Positions 8,385 to 17,330 are shown, counted from the stretch's first letter. The stretch: DNA of 59,066 nt from JAEUIZ01 sp046155605 (GCA_046155605.1 JBJXFQ010000114.1:1-59066), one strand, 5' to 3'. Notes: generated from the sequence alone by a model not told the origin. Program-made: numbers and translations.

Positions 8385-9575
8385 TCAACGAGACGACCAT
8401 TTCCCAGAGTTGTCGTAGTTGAGGCAGCGTTCCCAACCGCACGCGTTCCAAAGTGCGTCAAATACGGGCCGAAGCACTGTCGGCACGCCGTCATCGAGTC
8501 GTTCGAAGAGCGCATCCGGCAGATCCAGCTCATCACGATCGATCGGATGTCCATTGAAATACATTGCCTGACGCGGATTCACGCCCATTCTTGCGCCAAG
8601 TGCCCCGCGAACAGACATTGCGACGAATATCGGCGGCGGAACTCTAAGTTCGCCAAATGCGCGAAGCATGTTCGTCACAGCGTCAATGAGGCGCATCTCG
8701 TAGCTAACGCTAGCAATCATGCGCTGACTCTCGTGGGTGTGAACGAGTCGCGCAAACACGAGTTCGACGCGACCCGACCGAAACACCTGGCAGTATGCCC
8801 CGTGAGGATCCTTTTCCGATGAGATAATCAAGGATGACAACAAGCCGTCGACGTTGATCCGCGTCGACCAGGAGCCGGAGAATGGTTGAAGCGCTTCACG
8901 CCTGCTGCTGAGTTCATTCGCTGATAACGACTCCGGACCCATGAATGATGAGACGGGCACGAGATGGAGGATCAGTTTCGCACCGGCCTCCAGTGCGACC
9001 GGTGTTTCCCCAGCCGCAACTCGCTCAACGCGCCTCCTGTGCCAGTCACGAATGCGTTCTGGCAGGTCGGTGGCAAAGGAAAAAGCGGATCTGATCTGTC
9101 CAGCGTCCATTGGATACTTCCTCTTGACGCCACGGCCGTAAACCCGAAATGACGAGTTGCTCTTCACGAGGTGCGGCGCTGCCCAACTGCGCGGGACTCG
9201 AACGACAAGCACATGGCCCTTGCCCGGGATGGGAATGTGCTGTAATTCATCGCCTCTGATCGAAGGCTCGATCCCGGAACGCAGCATTTCTTCAATTCGC
9301 CGCACCTCCTCGTCTATGCTGGCCAGTTGAAGCCCGACGACCTCAACGGCCACCGAATCTTCATCCCTGATGCCGTAGACGAGGTCGCCGCCGTATGTGT
9401 TTGCGAGGGCAGTGACATCGGCACGAAACTCATGCTTCTCCTGGTCGGAGTTCCCAGGCAAGGTGAGTTTGAAATCAAGCGTCTGGCCTTCTTCGGTGCG
9501 CGCCGCAACCAGCGCGAAGAAATCCTCGGCGTTGAGGTTCTTGACTGGCTTGTGAAGGCCCATCGTGCGGGCCAT
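8385..9575 (-). CDS. AlbA_2/Schlafen-type putative ATP- or nucleic-acid-binding protein
   Basis: A 396-residue cytosolic protein. Residues about 15-150 match the AlbA_2 (divergent AAA_4, Schlafen-like) domain: E-G-Q-T-L-D-F-K (EEGQTLDFKLTL), AFRADVTALANTYGGDLVYGI, PIPGKGHVLVVRVPRSW, and a final SSFRVYGRGVKRKYPMD. The C-terminal 230 residues have no recognised domain. Such genes are often accessory or mobile, in defence or regulatory settings. Base composition is visibly less GC-rich than the flanking fbaB and sat genes, consistent with transfer. A GGGAG site precedes the ATG at 9575. The function is not established. Confidence 0.72.
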   Translation of the reverse strand: MARTMGLHKPVKNLNAEDFFALVAARTEEGQTLDFKLTLPGNSDQEKHEFRADVTALANTYGGDLVYGIRDEDSVAVEVVGLQLASIDEEVRRIEEMLRSGIEPSIRGDELQHIPIPGKGHVLVVRVPRSWAAPHLVKSNSSFRVYGRGVKRKYPMDAGQIRSAFSFATDLPERIRDWHRRRVERVAAGETPVALEAGAKLILHLVPVSSFMGPESLSANELSSRREALQPFSGSWSTRINVDGLLSSLIISSEKDPHGAYCQVFRSGRVELVFARLVHTHESQRMIASVSYEMRLIDAVTNMLRAFGELRVPPPIFVAMSVRGALGARMGVNPRQAMYFNGHPIDRDELDLPDALFERLDDGVPTVLRPVFDALWNACGWERCLNYDNSGKWSSR

Positions 9576-9593
9576 TCTACTCCCAGGGCTGGC

Positions 9594-10781
9594 CTACTTC
9601 GCCTTCGCCCACTTGATCAGCGCGTCCGCGACCTCGGGCCGCGTGAACTCCACCGGCGGGCGCTCGCCCTTGGCGAGCATGTCGCGCACGGCCGTGCCCG
9701 AGAGCGAGATCTGGTCCCCCTCGATCTTGGGGAAGGTCTTGGGGCTGACCATGCCGCCGGCCAACTTGCTCCAGGCCGTGTGCTCAAACTTGAAGATCGT
9801 CATGCCGAGGCCGCCCTTGCCGGCGTCGTGTTCGATCTGGTCAAAGATGTTCTGCGCGTCGTACGAGCCGTAATAGTTGCCCACGCCCGCGTGGTCGCGG
9901 CCCACGATGAAGTGAGTGCATCCGTAGTTCTTCCGCACCACCGCGTGCAGGATCGCCTCGCGCGGGCCCGCGTAGCGCATCGCGGCGGGCATCACGCTCA
10001 GCATCGTGCGGCTGTGGACGAAGTACTTGTCTAGGAGCACCTTGTAGCACTCCATCCGCACCGCCGCGGGGATGTCGCCGGGCTTGGTCTCGCCCACGAG
10101 CGGATGCACGAGCAACCCGTCCACGATCTCTTGCGCGACCTTGCACAGGTACTCGTGAGCGCGGTGGATCGGATTCCGCGTCTGGAACGCGCAGACGGTC
10201 TTCCACCCGCGCTTGTGGAACTCCTCGCGCGTCTGCCGTGGCGTCAGGCGATGGTCCAGGAACGCCTCCGGGCCGTCCGGGTCCACGCAGACCTTCAGCG
10301 ACTCCACCGGCCCGGCGAGGCAGACCTCGCCCTCGTCCATCACGGCCTTGACCCCCGGGTGTGCCGGATCCTCGGTGCGGAAGACGCTAGGGATCTCGAG
10401 TTTCTTGTCGTGGAGGAACTCTTCCTTGATCGTCATGATGGCCTGGAGCACGCCGCTCGGCGAATAGAGGGCGACCCGCTCGCCTACGCCCGGGGCTTGG
10501 TCTTTTTTCACGGCCAGCACGATCGGGATCGGCCACACCAGTCCCTTGTTCGGCCCGGTGGCGAGTTTCATCTCCTTGCACACACGCTCGAAGTCCTCGG
10601 CACCCATGAATCCCGAGAGCGGCGAGAACGCGCCGATCGTCAGCATCTCGAGGTCGCACGATTGCTTGGCCGAGAGCGTTAGCCGCGGCAGTTTTTCGGC
10701 CTCGCGGCGGGCCTGATCGATGCGGGAATCGGGGGCGAGCGTCTCGACGAGTTTTCCGCCGTGCGGGGCGATGAGCGACAT
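9594..10781 (-). CDS. sat: Sulfate adenylyltransferase (ATP sulfurylase)
   Basis: The enzyme makes adenosine 5'-phosphosulfate from sulfate and ATP, the first step of sulfate activation. The 395-residue protein has the usual length of single-domain Sat. Diagnostic motifs are QTRNPIHRAHEYL (the Q-x-R-N-P-x-H-x-x-H nucleotide-binding motif), VGETKPGDIPAAVRMECYK and GRDHAGVGNYYGSYDAQ. The GGAGGTTGCC ribosome site fixes the start at 10781 (MSLIAPHGGKLV). No APS kinase or reductase gene is next to it, so the direction of the pathway cannot be inferred from context. Confidence 0.95.
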   Translation of the reverse strand: MSLIAPHGGKLVETLAPDSRIDQARREAEKLPRLTLSAKQSCDLEMLTIGAFSPLSGFMGAEDFERVCKEMKLATGPNKGLVWPIPIVLAVKKDQAPGVGERVALYSPSGVLQAIMTIKEEFLHDKKLEIPSVFRTEDPAHPGVKAVMDEGEVCLAGPVESLKVCVDPDGPEAFLDHRLTPRQTREEFHKRGWKTVCAFQTRNPIHRAHEYLCKVAQEIVDGLLVHPLVGETKPGDIPAAVRMECYKVLLDKYFVHSRTMLSVMPAAMRYAGPREAILHAVVRKNYGCTHFIVGRDHAGVGNYYGSYDAQNIFDQIEHDAGKGGLGMTIFKFEHTAWSKLAGGMVSPKTFPKIEGDQISLSGTAVRDMLAKGERPPVEFTRPEVADALIKWAKAK

Positions 10782-11021
10782 GGCAACCTCCAGTGCAAGG
10801 GGAAGAGGATAGGAGCGTGCCTGTGCGACATCCCGCGCAGGCGGAGTACCCCGTTTGCCCTGTCGCCGACCGCCCGGGCTGACATTGGACGAGGGGACAC
10901 CGATCCCGATCAAAGGGCAAAGAACATCCCCCGGCGACCCGAGTCTTCTCGAGCCGACGGGGGAGTTGGGGGAGAGGGGGACGAACTAGCGAGGCCGTGT
11001 CGGTCCGGCAGCACGATGGCT

Positions 11022-13229
11022 CTACGGGCAGCCCGCGCTGTACTTGTTCATGAAGCAGATGAAATCGGCGACATTCAGGACGGGCGGCGTGGTCGAGTTG
11101 TCACAGTTGGCATAGGAGGAACCCGCCGCGAACTTGTTCTGGAAGCAGATGAAGTCGGCGACGTTCAGCGCGGGCGCGGCTCCGGACCCGTCGCAGTTCG
11201 CGTAGCACTCCGCGATCGAGGCCAGTCGCACCACCACGTCGGCAGCGCTCACGATGACCTCCCAGTGGTACGTCGTCGGGCCGACGATGGTGGTCACGTT
11301 GGGCGCGAACGAGCCGGTGATCCCGCCGACGGCGTTGAGGATGGTGAACTGGTCGCCGACGTTGGGGCGGAAGGTATCCCCGAGGGCGTCGGTGAGGTCC
11401 ACTTCCAGCGTGCCGCCGAGGGTGGCGGGGCCGTTGGAGATGAGGCGGTCGTACTCGGTGACGGCGTTGTACCCGCGGATATCCACGATCCAGGTGCCGG
11501 AAGTAAGGAAGCGATCGACGGACATGGTGCCGGGGCCGGAACTGACTCGCAGGGTGCCGGCGTTGTGGAGCCCGACGCCGTTGGTGTTGAGGCCGGAGTT
11601 GATGATCATGGTGCTGTTGGCACCGGTCTGGAGCGTGCCCGTGCCGGTGAAGGTGACGGCGTTGCCGACTAGCACCGACGCCATGAAGCGCAGCGCGGAG
11701 GTGGCGGCGGCGATGTTGATAGTGGACGTGCTGGCGACAATGGTGCCGGTGGCGATGTCGTTCTTGCCGGAGACGTTGACTTCGCCGGCGAGGTAGACGG
11801 GCGAGCCGTCGCCGATTTTGGTGCTGAACAGGAGGCTGTTGCCCGAGAGGTTGGCTGTGCCGGCGATGGTCCAGTATTGGCCATCCTCGATATTGACGGT
11901 CAGGCGACCCGCGCCGATGTCGAGCGTGTTGTTGAAGGTGCTCTCGGCTCCGAAGAAGTCGATGCGGTCGACGTTCATCGTGAGGGGGGCGTCGATGTCC
12001 CATGTGGCGGCGTTGCTCCCGTCCATGTCGAAGGTGTCACCGGTGATGATCGTGGGGCCGGCGACGCGGGCCGGGCCGTTCTGACGGACGAAGCCGGTAA
12101 AGTTGACGTTCCCGTCCCACTCAGTCGGGCCGTTGAAATCGACGGATCCCGTCGTGGACTCATGGGAGTAGGTAATGAACTCGCCGCCGTGGACGGTGGT
12201 CGCACCGTTGAAGTTGAGGACGGAGTCCTCGTTGATGGTGTAGAGGCCGCCGTTGATGACGGCGTCGCCGGCGATGTCGGCGACAGCGTTGAGACCGGTG
12301 ACGAGTTCGGCGTTCACGCCGAAGGTCGTGTCGGCTTCAAGGCTGAACTGGGAACCGCCGTAGAGATTGATGGTGCCGTTGAAGTTGAGCGGCGAGCCGG
12401 TGACGCGGGCAGGGCTGCCGCTGCCGGAGCCGTAGATGTTGAAGGTGCCGGAAGCCTCGACAGTCCAGCCGTCGTTGAGGTTCATGTGCAGGAGCGTGCC
12501 GCGGATCATGCTGAGGGTGCCTCCGAAGGCCTCAAAGATGCCGTCGCCGTTGAAGGTGAGGGAGGAGTTGGACGCGGCGGTGAGGTCGAGGTCGCCCCCG
12601 CCGCTGGTGCCGTCGAGGTCGTAGAGCCCGGTGCCGGTCTGGGAGAACGTCATCGCGCCGCTCGGGGCGATCGTGCCGTCGTTGCGGAAGTTGATGAAGT
12701 TGCTGTCAATCGAGACAGTGCCCGCGCCGCGCAGGAAACTCCCCGCGTGGATGTCGAAGAGCGCGTCGATCGACAGACCGCCGCCGACGAGTTGGACCTC
12801 GCCTTGATTGTGAACGCTGAGAATCTGGGTGAAGACCTCGGGTCCGTTGACGATCTGATCGACGCGGAGGCGAGAGGGGAAGACGCTGTTGCCGACGACG
12901 TTGCGCCCTGAGACCTCGATCTCGAAGTTGACGTTGAGCGTGCGCGAGTTGGTATCCAGGGTCATGCCGTCGGTGATGTCGATGTCGAAGACGGTTTCGT
13001 TGACGTCGAGGAGCACGGTGGTGTTCTGGACGCCCGCGACGTTGCCGATGTTGACGTTGTCGGCGGCCGCGGGCACGCCCACCGGCGACCAGTTCGACGC
13101 CGTGCTCCAAGAGCCATTGATGTTCGAGGTCCAGTGCTTGTCGACGGCCGAGGCGGTGGTTGTCGTGCCGGCGGCGAGCGCCAGCACAGCACAGAGGGCG
13201 TGAGACTTTGATGCGATAAGACGGTTCAT
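11022..13229 (-). CDS. Large secreted beta-repeat protein with doubled dockerin-like tail
   Basis: A 735-residue exported protein. The signal region is followed by HWTSNINGSWSTASNWSPVG, a start common in autotransporter-like beta-helix proteins of planctomycetes. The body has imperfect repeats such as GGLYTINEDSVLNFNG and VGNAVTFTGTGTLQTGANS, rich in Asn, Thr and Gly, consistent with a right-handed beta-helix. The tail has two copies of the cysteine-containing dockerin-like unit (CYANCDGSGAAPALNVADF and ANCDNSTTPPVLNVADF), ending SAGCP. It is probably a surface or extracellular structural protein. AGGACC before the ATG is a weak ribosome site. No enzymatic domain is seen. Confidence 0.8.
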   Translation of the reverse strand: MNRLIASKSHALCAVLALAAGTTTTASAVDKHWTSNINGSWSTASNWSPVGVPAAADNVNIGNVAGVQNTTVLLDVNETVFDIDITDGMTLDTNSRTLNVNFEIEVSGRNVVGNSVFPSRLRVDQIVNGPEVFTQILSVHNQGEVQLVGGGLSIDALFDIHAGSFLRGAGTVSIDSNFINFRNDGTIAPSGAMTFSQTGTGLYDLDGTSGGGDLDLTAASNSSLTFNGDGIFEAFGGTLSMIRGTLLHMNLNDGWTVEASGTFNIYGSGSGSPARVTGSPLNFNGTINLYGGSQFSLEADTTFGVNAELVTGLNAVADIAGDAVINGGLYTINEDSVLNFNGATTVHGGEFITYSHESTTGSVDFNGPTEWDGNVNFTGFVRQNGPARVAGPTIITGDTFDMDGSNAATWDIDAPLTMNVDRIDFFGAESTFNNTLDIGAGRLTVNIEDGQYWTIAGTANLSGNSLLFSTKIGDGSPVYLAGEVNVSGKNDIATGTIVASTSTINIAAATSALRFMASVLVGNAVTFTGTGTLQTGANSTMIINSGLNTNGVGLHNAGTLRVSSGPGTMSVDRFLTSGTWIVDIRGYNAVTEYDRLISNGPATLGGTLEVDLTDALGDTFRPNVGDQFTILNAVGGITGSFAPNVTTIVGPTTYHWEVIVSAADVVVRLASIAECYANCDGSGAAPALNVADFICFQNKFAAGSSYANCDNSTTPPVLNVADFICFMNKYSAGCP

Positions 13230-13462
13230 GAGAGGTCCTTTCGTGAGGGCGTGTGTCGCGACGCGGGAGTCCCAACGCTGGGATCTGCGCCGCGTCGCGT
13301 GTGCCGGGGTGATCGCCCGCTTTCATCGAAGCGGTCGCGACACCCGGCACCACAGGACGCGGAGACCGCGGGCCGATCGCGCCACCAGGCAATCTCCGTC
13401 CGCCGCGCCGCGCTCCCCGAATCCCGATTCCCGCCACTGTTCCACGCTTATGATCGCCCCTT

Positions 13463-14590
13463 ATGCGCGCCATCGTGACCGCCCAAGTCGGCATGGACAA
13501 GAAGCAGTACCTCGACGCCACGCGCGACTTCGCCGGGCAGCAGGGCGAGTCGCTCGGCATCTACCACGTCGGCGACATGATGTACCGCGAGGCACCCGAC
13601 GTCCGCCCGGGCCGCATCCTCGACCTCCCGCTCTCACGGCTGAACTCGCTCCGTCGCGCGGCGTTCAAGGACGTCATCGCCGACTCGCGCGACAAGCCCA
13701 ACCTCATCGTCAACACCCACGCCACCTTCCGCTGGCGGCACGGGCTCTTCTCCGCCTTCGACTTCGACCAGATCTCCCTTCTCAAGCCCGACATCTTCAT
13801 CTGCCTCGTTGACAACATCGAGGTCGTGCACAACCGCCTCCACCGCGACCACGTCATCGATGCCACACTCAAGGACTGCATGGTCTGGCGCGAGGAGGAG
13901 ATCCTCGCCACCGAACTCATGAGCCAGGCCATCCCCAGCAGCCGGTTCTATATCCTCTCGCGCGGGCGGCACACGCCGACGATCCGCACGCTCTTCCGCC
14001 TTTGCTGCCGCCCGGCCATGCGCAAGGTCTACCCCAGTTTCCCCATGAGCCATGTCGTCGACATGCCCGACGTGCTCAAGGAGATCGACGACTTCCGCGC
14101 CGCGCTGGCGGATCACTTTATCACCTTCGATCCAGGCGACGTGGACGAGAAACTGCTGCTCGAGCGGGCGCTCGCCGCCGCGCGCGAGGGCAAGACCGAC
14201 CAGTTGCTCGACGTCACCCCGCACACCTTCGGCGGGAGCAAGGCCAGCCCGCCGATCCAGGTCCGCGTCCGCGAGGTTCTCGACATCGCCGGGGACATCG
14301 ACGGACAGATCTACATGCGCGACTTCAAACTCATCGACCAGTCCGACATGATCGTCAGCCTGATCCCCGAACTCCCCGGCGGCGTCCCGGGCCTCTCGTC
14401 GGGCGTGGAGCGCGAACTCCACCACGCCTTCGAGCATACCAAAGAGGTCTACGTCGTCTGGAAGCCGCGCAAGAGCCCCAGCCCGTTCATCACAGAGACC
14501 GCGACCAAGATCTTCACGTCCGTCCCCGAGGCCTTGGCCTACTTCGAGGCTAAGGGAATGTTCGGGCAGAAGAACCTGTTCGGACAATAA
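13463..14590 (+). CDS. Degenerate adenylate-kinase-like NTPase fused to a nucleoside 2-deoxyribosyltransferase-like domain
   Basis: A 375-residue cytosolic protein. The N-terminal ~210 residues resemble a small P-loop NMP kinase (MRAIVTAQVGMDKKQYLDAT, then LIVNTHATFRW and LKPDIFICLVDN), but the Walker A lysine-serine/threonine pair is missing (AQVGMDKKQ), so phosphate binding is doubtful or atypical. Residues 270-340 resemble the nucleoside 2-deoxyribosyltransferase/TIR-like fold: DFKLIDQSDMIVS (287-299), then GLSSGVERELHHAFEH, where the Glu after a Gly/Ser loop would be the catalytic position, then KEVYVVWKPRKS. The role is unknown; nucleotide salvage or a nucleotide-sensing switch are possibilities. 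It is transcribed divergently from the beta-repeat protein gene. Confidence 0.6.
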   Translation: MRAIVTAQVGMDKKQYLDATRDFAGQQGESLGIYHVGDMMYREAPDVRPGRILDLPLSRLNSLRRAAFKDVIADSRDKPNLIVNTHATFRWRHGLFSAFDFDQISLLKPDIFICLVDNIEVVHNRLHRDHVIDATLKDCMVWREEEILATELMSQAIPSSRFYILSRGRHTPTIRTLFRLCCRPAMRKVYPSFPMSHVVDMPDVLKEIDDFRAALADHFITFDPGDVDEKLLLERALAAAREGKTDQLLDVTPHTFGGSKASPPIQVRVREVLDIAGDIDGQIYMRDFKLIDQSDMIVSLIPELPGGVPGLSSGVERELHHAFEHTKEVYVVWKPRKSPSPFITETATKIFTSVPEALAYFEAKGMFGQKNLFGQ

Positions 14591-14718
14591 CGCAGACCAG
14601 GTATCCATACTAAGGACGTCGGATTTCCTGGCGAGAGCCAGGCGGCTCATTGGCCCACGAGCCGCTTCGGCCATTAATCGCGCCCGCGCGAGTCTCCACG
14701 CTCGGGCGCGGCATGAGA

Positions 14719-15507
14719 TCAGTGAGCGCCGGCCCGCCTCCGCCGCCTCAGCGCCAGAGCCGCCAGCCCGAACAGGGCCGACGCGCCAGGCGCGGGCACC
14801 AGTTCAAACGACACGCGATACACCTCGTCGTCCGCCGCAAACTGCCGGCTGAACACGTAGCCCGCCGAGGTTGTCAGCCCGTTGTACGCGTCCAACTGGC
14901 TGAAGTTGAAGTTCACAACCCCGTTCTCCGGGATGCGCAGCGCGTTCATCCCAACCTCGAGAAATGCCGCGTTCAGCGGCTCCGTCACCTCTGAGCCCGC
15001 GTCCCAGATGTCGCGCCCAAACTGCGAGATGGTCGAGATCGCCAGGTTGCCGTTTGCGTCGAACAGTTGGTACCGCGTCGGATTGTCGTTGCCAATGAAG
15101 TGGTCGTTGCTCGGCACGACCATCGAGCCAAAGGTGAAGTAGCGGTTGACGGCAGGATCCACCGTGAACACGCCCGACGCCGTCGCGCCGGGCAGAAGCG
15201 GCCCCGCCGGGTTCGGCACCACGCTTCCCAGAACCGCGTTCGGCTCGGCCGAGGCGAACGCGGGGAACCAGTCGATGCCGCTACCGCCTTCCGCGATCGA
15301 GATGATCGCCGCGCTCGCCGGCTGCCCGTTGTCGAACGAATCAAACATGCCGCTATTGAACCCGATCCGCAGCGGTGCGAACGCCACGCTGTTTGTCGGC
15401 GCGAGATTCCGGACAGTCACGCGCACCTCCACGGGCGCGCCGAGCGCCTCTCCCGCCAAGAGGGAAACAGCGCCGGCAGACAACAATCCTGCAACAATGA
15501 ACCTCAT
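14719..15507 (-). CDS. Spondin-domain PEP-CTERM-like exported protein
   Basis: A 262-residue protein. The signal peptide MRFIVAGLLSAGAVSLLAGEALG is followed by a spondin_N-like domain: VRVTVRNLAPTNS..APLRIGF, GGSGIDWFPAFASAEPNAVLG, FTFGSMVVPSNDHFIGND. The C-terminus VPAPGASALFGLAALALRRRRR is a PEP-CTERM-like sorting tail (short Pro/Gly motif, hydrophobic segment, arginines). The start at 15507 was chosen because GGAG lies 6 nt before it; two upstream in-frame ATGs fit less well. It is probably anchored in or exported through the outer layers. An 18-bp palindrome lies 292 bp upstream. Confidence 0.82.
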   Translation of the reverse strand: MRFIVAGLLSAGAVSLLAGEALGAPVEVRVTVRNLAPTNSVAFAPLRIGFNSGMFDSFDNGQPASAAIISIAEGGSGIDWFPAFASAEPNAVLGSVVPNPAGPLLPGATASGVFTVDPAVNRYFTFGSMVVPSNDHFIGNDNPTRYQLFDANGNLAISTISQFGRDIWDAGSEVTEPLNAAFLEVGMNALRIPENGVVNFNFSQLDAYNGLTTSAGYVFSRQFAADDEVYRVSFELVPAPGASALFGLAALALRRRRRAGAH

Positions 15508-15798
15508 ACACATCTCCTTTCCAGCAATGCTGCCCATGCAGCAGTCAGTGCGCAGCAGACCACGCGCCGACACAGGCCGGCGATCAACTCCCGTGATCTG
15601 TGCCAAAGCGAGCGACTCGGCCTTTGCCGTCCGCGCTGCGTTCAGGATCGCCGCCGAAGGGAACGGACATCACACGCTGCGCACGCACCATCACCGCTCG
15701 CGCACAGCCGCTCCCGTCACCACTATTCCTGAACCGCGCGCACCGTACTCGCGCTGCTTGTCTCTCGTGAACACCGAACGATCGTGGCCTCGCCGGAA

Positions 15799-15816
15799 TG
15801 TAAACGATCGTTTACA
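15799..15816. promoter_or_regulatory. 18-bp perfect palindrome, candidate operator
   Basis: TGTAAACGATCGTTTACA is a perfect inverted repeat. The half-site TGTAAACG resembles operators of LacI/GalR-family regulators, though the centre (CGATCG) is longer than the usual CG. A shorter ACGATCGT lies at 15778-15785, 26 bp centre to centre, which could be a second weak site. It is upstream of the spondin PEP-CTERM gene. The regulator is not in the window. Confidence 0.5.
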
Positions 15817-15880
15817 AGAGATACGAAGGAACACAGGAATAGTTCCACCAAATGGGTGAAGGTCGCGCGAGTCCAAAGAA

Positions 15881-15914
15881 AAAGGCCAGCACATGGCTGG
15901 CCTTTCGAGGATGC
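15881..15914 (-). terminator. Rho-independent terminator of the PEP-CTERM gene at 15930
   Basis: A 10-bp perfect stem pairs 15881-15890 with 15896-15905 around a 5-nt loop. On the minus strand it reads AAAGGCCAGC-loop-GCTGGCCTTT and continues into TTTCTTT, ending transcripts from the gene at 15930-16613. Confidence 0.75.
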
Positions 15915-15929
15915 GACCGTGCAACTTGA

Positions 15930-16613
15930 TCAGCGACGGCGGCGACGCATGGCAACCACAGCGCCCAAGCCGAGAACGCCGAGCGAGCCCGGCGTCGGGA
16001 AGATCTCAACGACGATCGACGGGCCGCCGACGAGTTTCTTGTGGATGCTCGCGGACGATCCCGCAGCGCTGTTGGCCTGCAGCGTGTTCGTGAAGATCAG
16101 CGTCAGATCGGTCCAATCAGGCCCAAGGATCGACGTGAGGTCGATCATCGTGACACCCGACCAGTTCCCGCTGGAGTTGGGCGTATTGATCGGCATGATC
16201 GGGTTCGTCTGAAGGTTATTGATTGCCGGCGGACGAGGCGTGATCATGTCCTGAAGGAACATGGTCCCGCTGTCACTCACCGAACCGATGCCGAGGATCG
16301 ACCAACTACCGAACTCGGTGATCTTGATCTGCGTGAAGCGGTTGTTCGGATGCGCTGTCAGCCGAACTTGGAGACGATCAGAGAGCGCGTCTGGCGTGCC
16401 ATTCACGCTCTGCGCCTGAAAGTTCGTCGGGAAGAAGTTGAAAGTGCTGCCCACCAGCGTTGGGTCGCCGAAGCGACCGAGATCGCTCTGCCCGCCCGTC
16501 CAGTTGAAGAACGGCCCGACGCCGTTGGCGTTGGACCAGGGAACCTGTGCCAGCGCGGAGGTCGCTGCGACGCCGAGCGTCGCGACCGAGACCAATCCGA
16601 GGCGAATCGTCAT
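15930..16613 (-). CDS. PEP-CTERM-like exported protein (tandem paralogue 2)
   Basis: A 227-residue protein with a signal peptide (MTIRLGLVSVATLGVAATSALA) and the tail FPTPGSLGVLGLGAVVAMRRRRR. It is clearly paralogous to the gene just upstream at 16659-17330: VPWSNANGVGPFFNWTGGQ against IPWNNPNGAGPFFNWANGQ, and SWSILGIGSVSDSG against DYSILGQGSVDATA. No known enzymatic domain is seen. A GGAGAGAGAAGTC site precedes the ATG. It is probably an exported surface protein. Confidence 0.8.
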   Translation of the reverse strand: MTIRLGLVSVATLGVAATSALAQVPWSNANGVGPFFNWTGGQSDLGRFGDPTLVGSTFNFFPTNFQAQSVNGTPDALSDRLQVRLTAHPNNRFTQIKITEFGSWSILGIGSVSDSGTMFLQDMITPRPPAINNLQTNPIMPINTPNSSGNWSGVTMIDLTSILGPDWTDLTLIFTNTLQANSAAGSSASIHKKLVGGPSIVVEIFPTPGSLGVLGLGAVVAMRRRRR

Positions 16614-16658
16614 GACTTCTCTCTCCTGCGGGGCATTCCAAGCCCCGAATGGCCAAAC

Positions 16659-17330
16659 TCAGGCCCGACGACGACGAGACGCAACCAAACCACCGAATGC
16701 CAAGAGCGCCAGCGCGCCGGGCTCGGGAAGAATCTGGATCGCCACCGGGACGCCAACGAGCGTCTTGCGGATCACCGCGCTGCTCCCCGGGATGCTGATC
16801 GCCACCAGCGTGTTCGTGAACTCGAGGTGGATGTTCAGGAACGGCGTGCCAAACTCGATAAGCGCGAGGTCGCGACCCACATCGCCCTGCCACGACTGGT
16901 TCGTGCCGGTCGTCGCGGGGAAGATCGGGTTGAAACCCATGATGTCCGAGGTGTTGCGGCCGGGGTTCAGCGTGTCCGACAGCGCGAGCGTCGCGGTGGC
17001 ATCGACCGAGCCCTGCCCGAGAATCGAGTAATCGCCGAACTCGCTGATCCGGATCCCGTCAAACTTGTAGCCGGGCTGTACGAACAGGTCGACCGACATC
17101 GTGTCCGTCTTCGTGTCCATGACCCCGTTCTCGCTCAGGGCCACGAAGTTGGCCGGGAAGAACACGAACGTGTCGCCGATGAGCGACGGACTGCCGAACA
17201 GGCCGGTCGAGTTCTGGCCGTTGGCCCAGTTGAAGAACGGACCAGCCCCGTTGGGGTTGTTCCAGGGAATCTGAGCCTGAGCGGCACCCGCGAGAGCGAG
17301 CACGCCAACAACTGTTGCGAGGGTCTTCAT
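16659..17330 (-). CDS. PEP-CTERM-like exported protein (tandem paralogue 1)
   Basis: A 223-residue protein. The signal peptide MKTLATVVGVLALAGAAQA is followed by a domain shared with the next gene (NPNGAGPFFNWANG, SPSLIGDTFVFFPANF, IRISEFGDYSILGQGS) and the tail LPEPGALALLAFGGLVASRRRRA, a canonical PEP sorting motif. The start is supported by the signal peptide and an upstream GAGAGAGACAAGAC sequence. A promoter-like TTGACA/TAGATT pair lies about 80 bp upstream. A small GGGGC/GCCCC hairpin in the gap to the next gene may modulate read-through. Confidence 0.82.
   Translation of the reverse strand: MKTLATVVGVLALAGAAQAQIPWNNPNGAGPFFNWANGQNSTGLFGSPSLIGDTFVFFPANFVALSENGVMDTKTDTMSVDLFVQPGYKFDGIRISEFGDYSILGQGSVDATATLALSDTLNPGRNTSDIMGFNPIFPATTGTNQSWQGDVGRDLALIEFGTPFLNIHLEFTNTLVAISIPGSSAVIRKTLVGVPVAIQILPEPGALALLAFGGLVASRRRRA

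Larger units (their letters stand above)
15508..15929. other. Intergenic region with palindrome and terminator
   Basis: A 422-bp non-coding stretch between two minus-strand genes. It holds the 18-bp palindrome at 15799-15816 and the terminator hairpin at 15881-15905 that ends the upstream PEP-CTERM gene. No convincing gene is seen on either strand. Confidence 0.6.

Noticed and set aside
14641..14665. GCGGCTC/GAGCCGC hairpin between two convergent genes.
   Set aside because: It has no T-tract and was not called a terminator.
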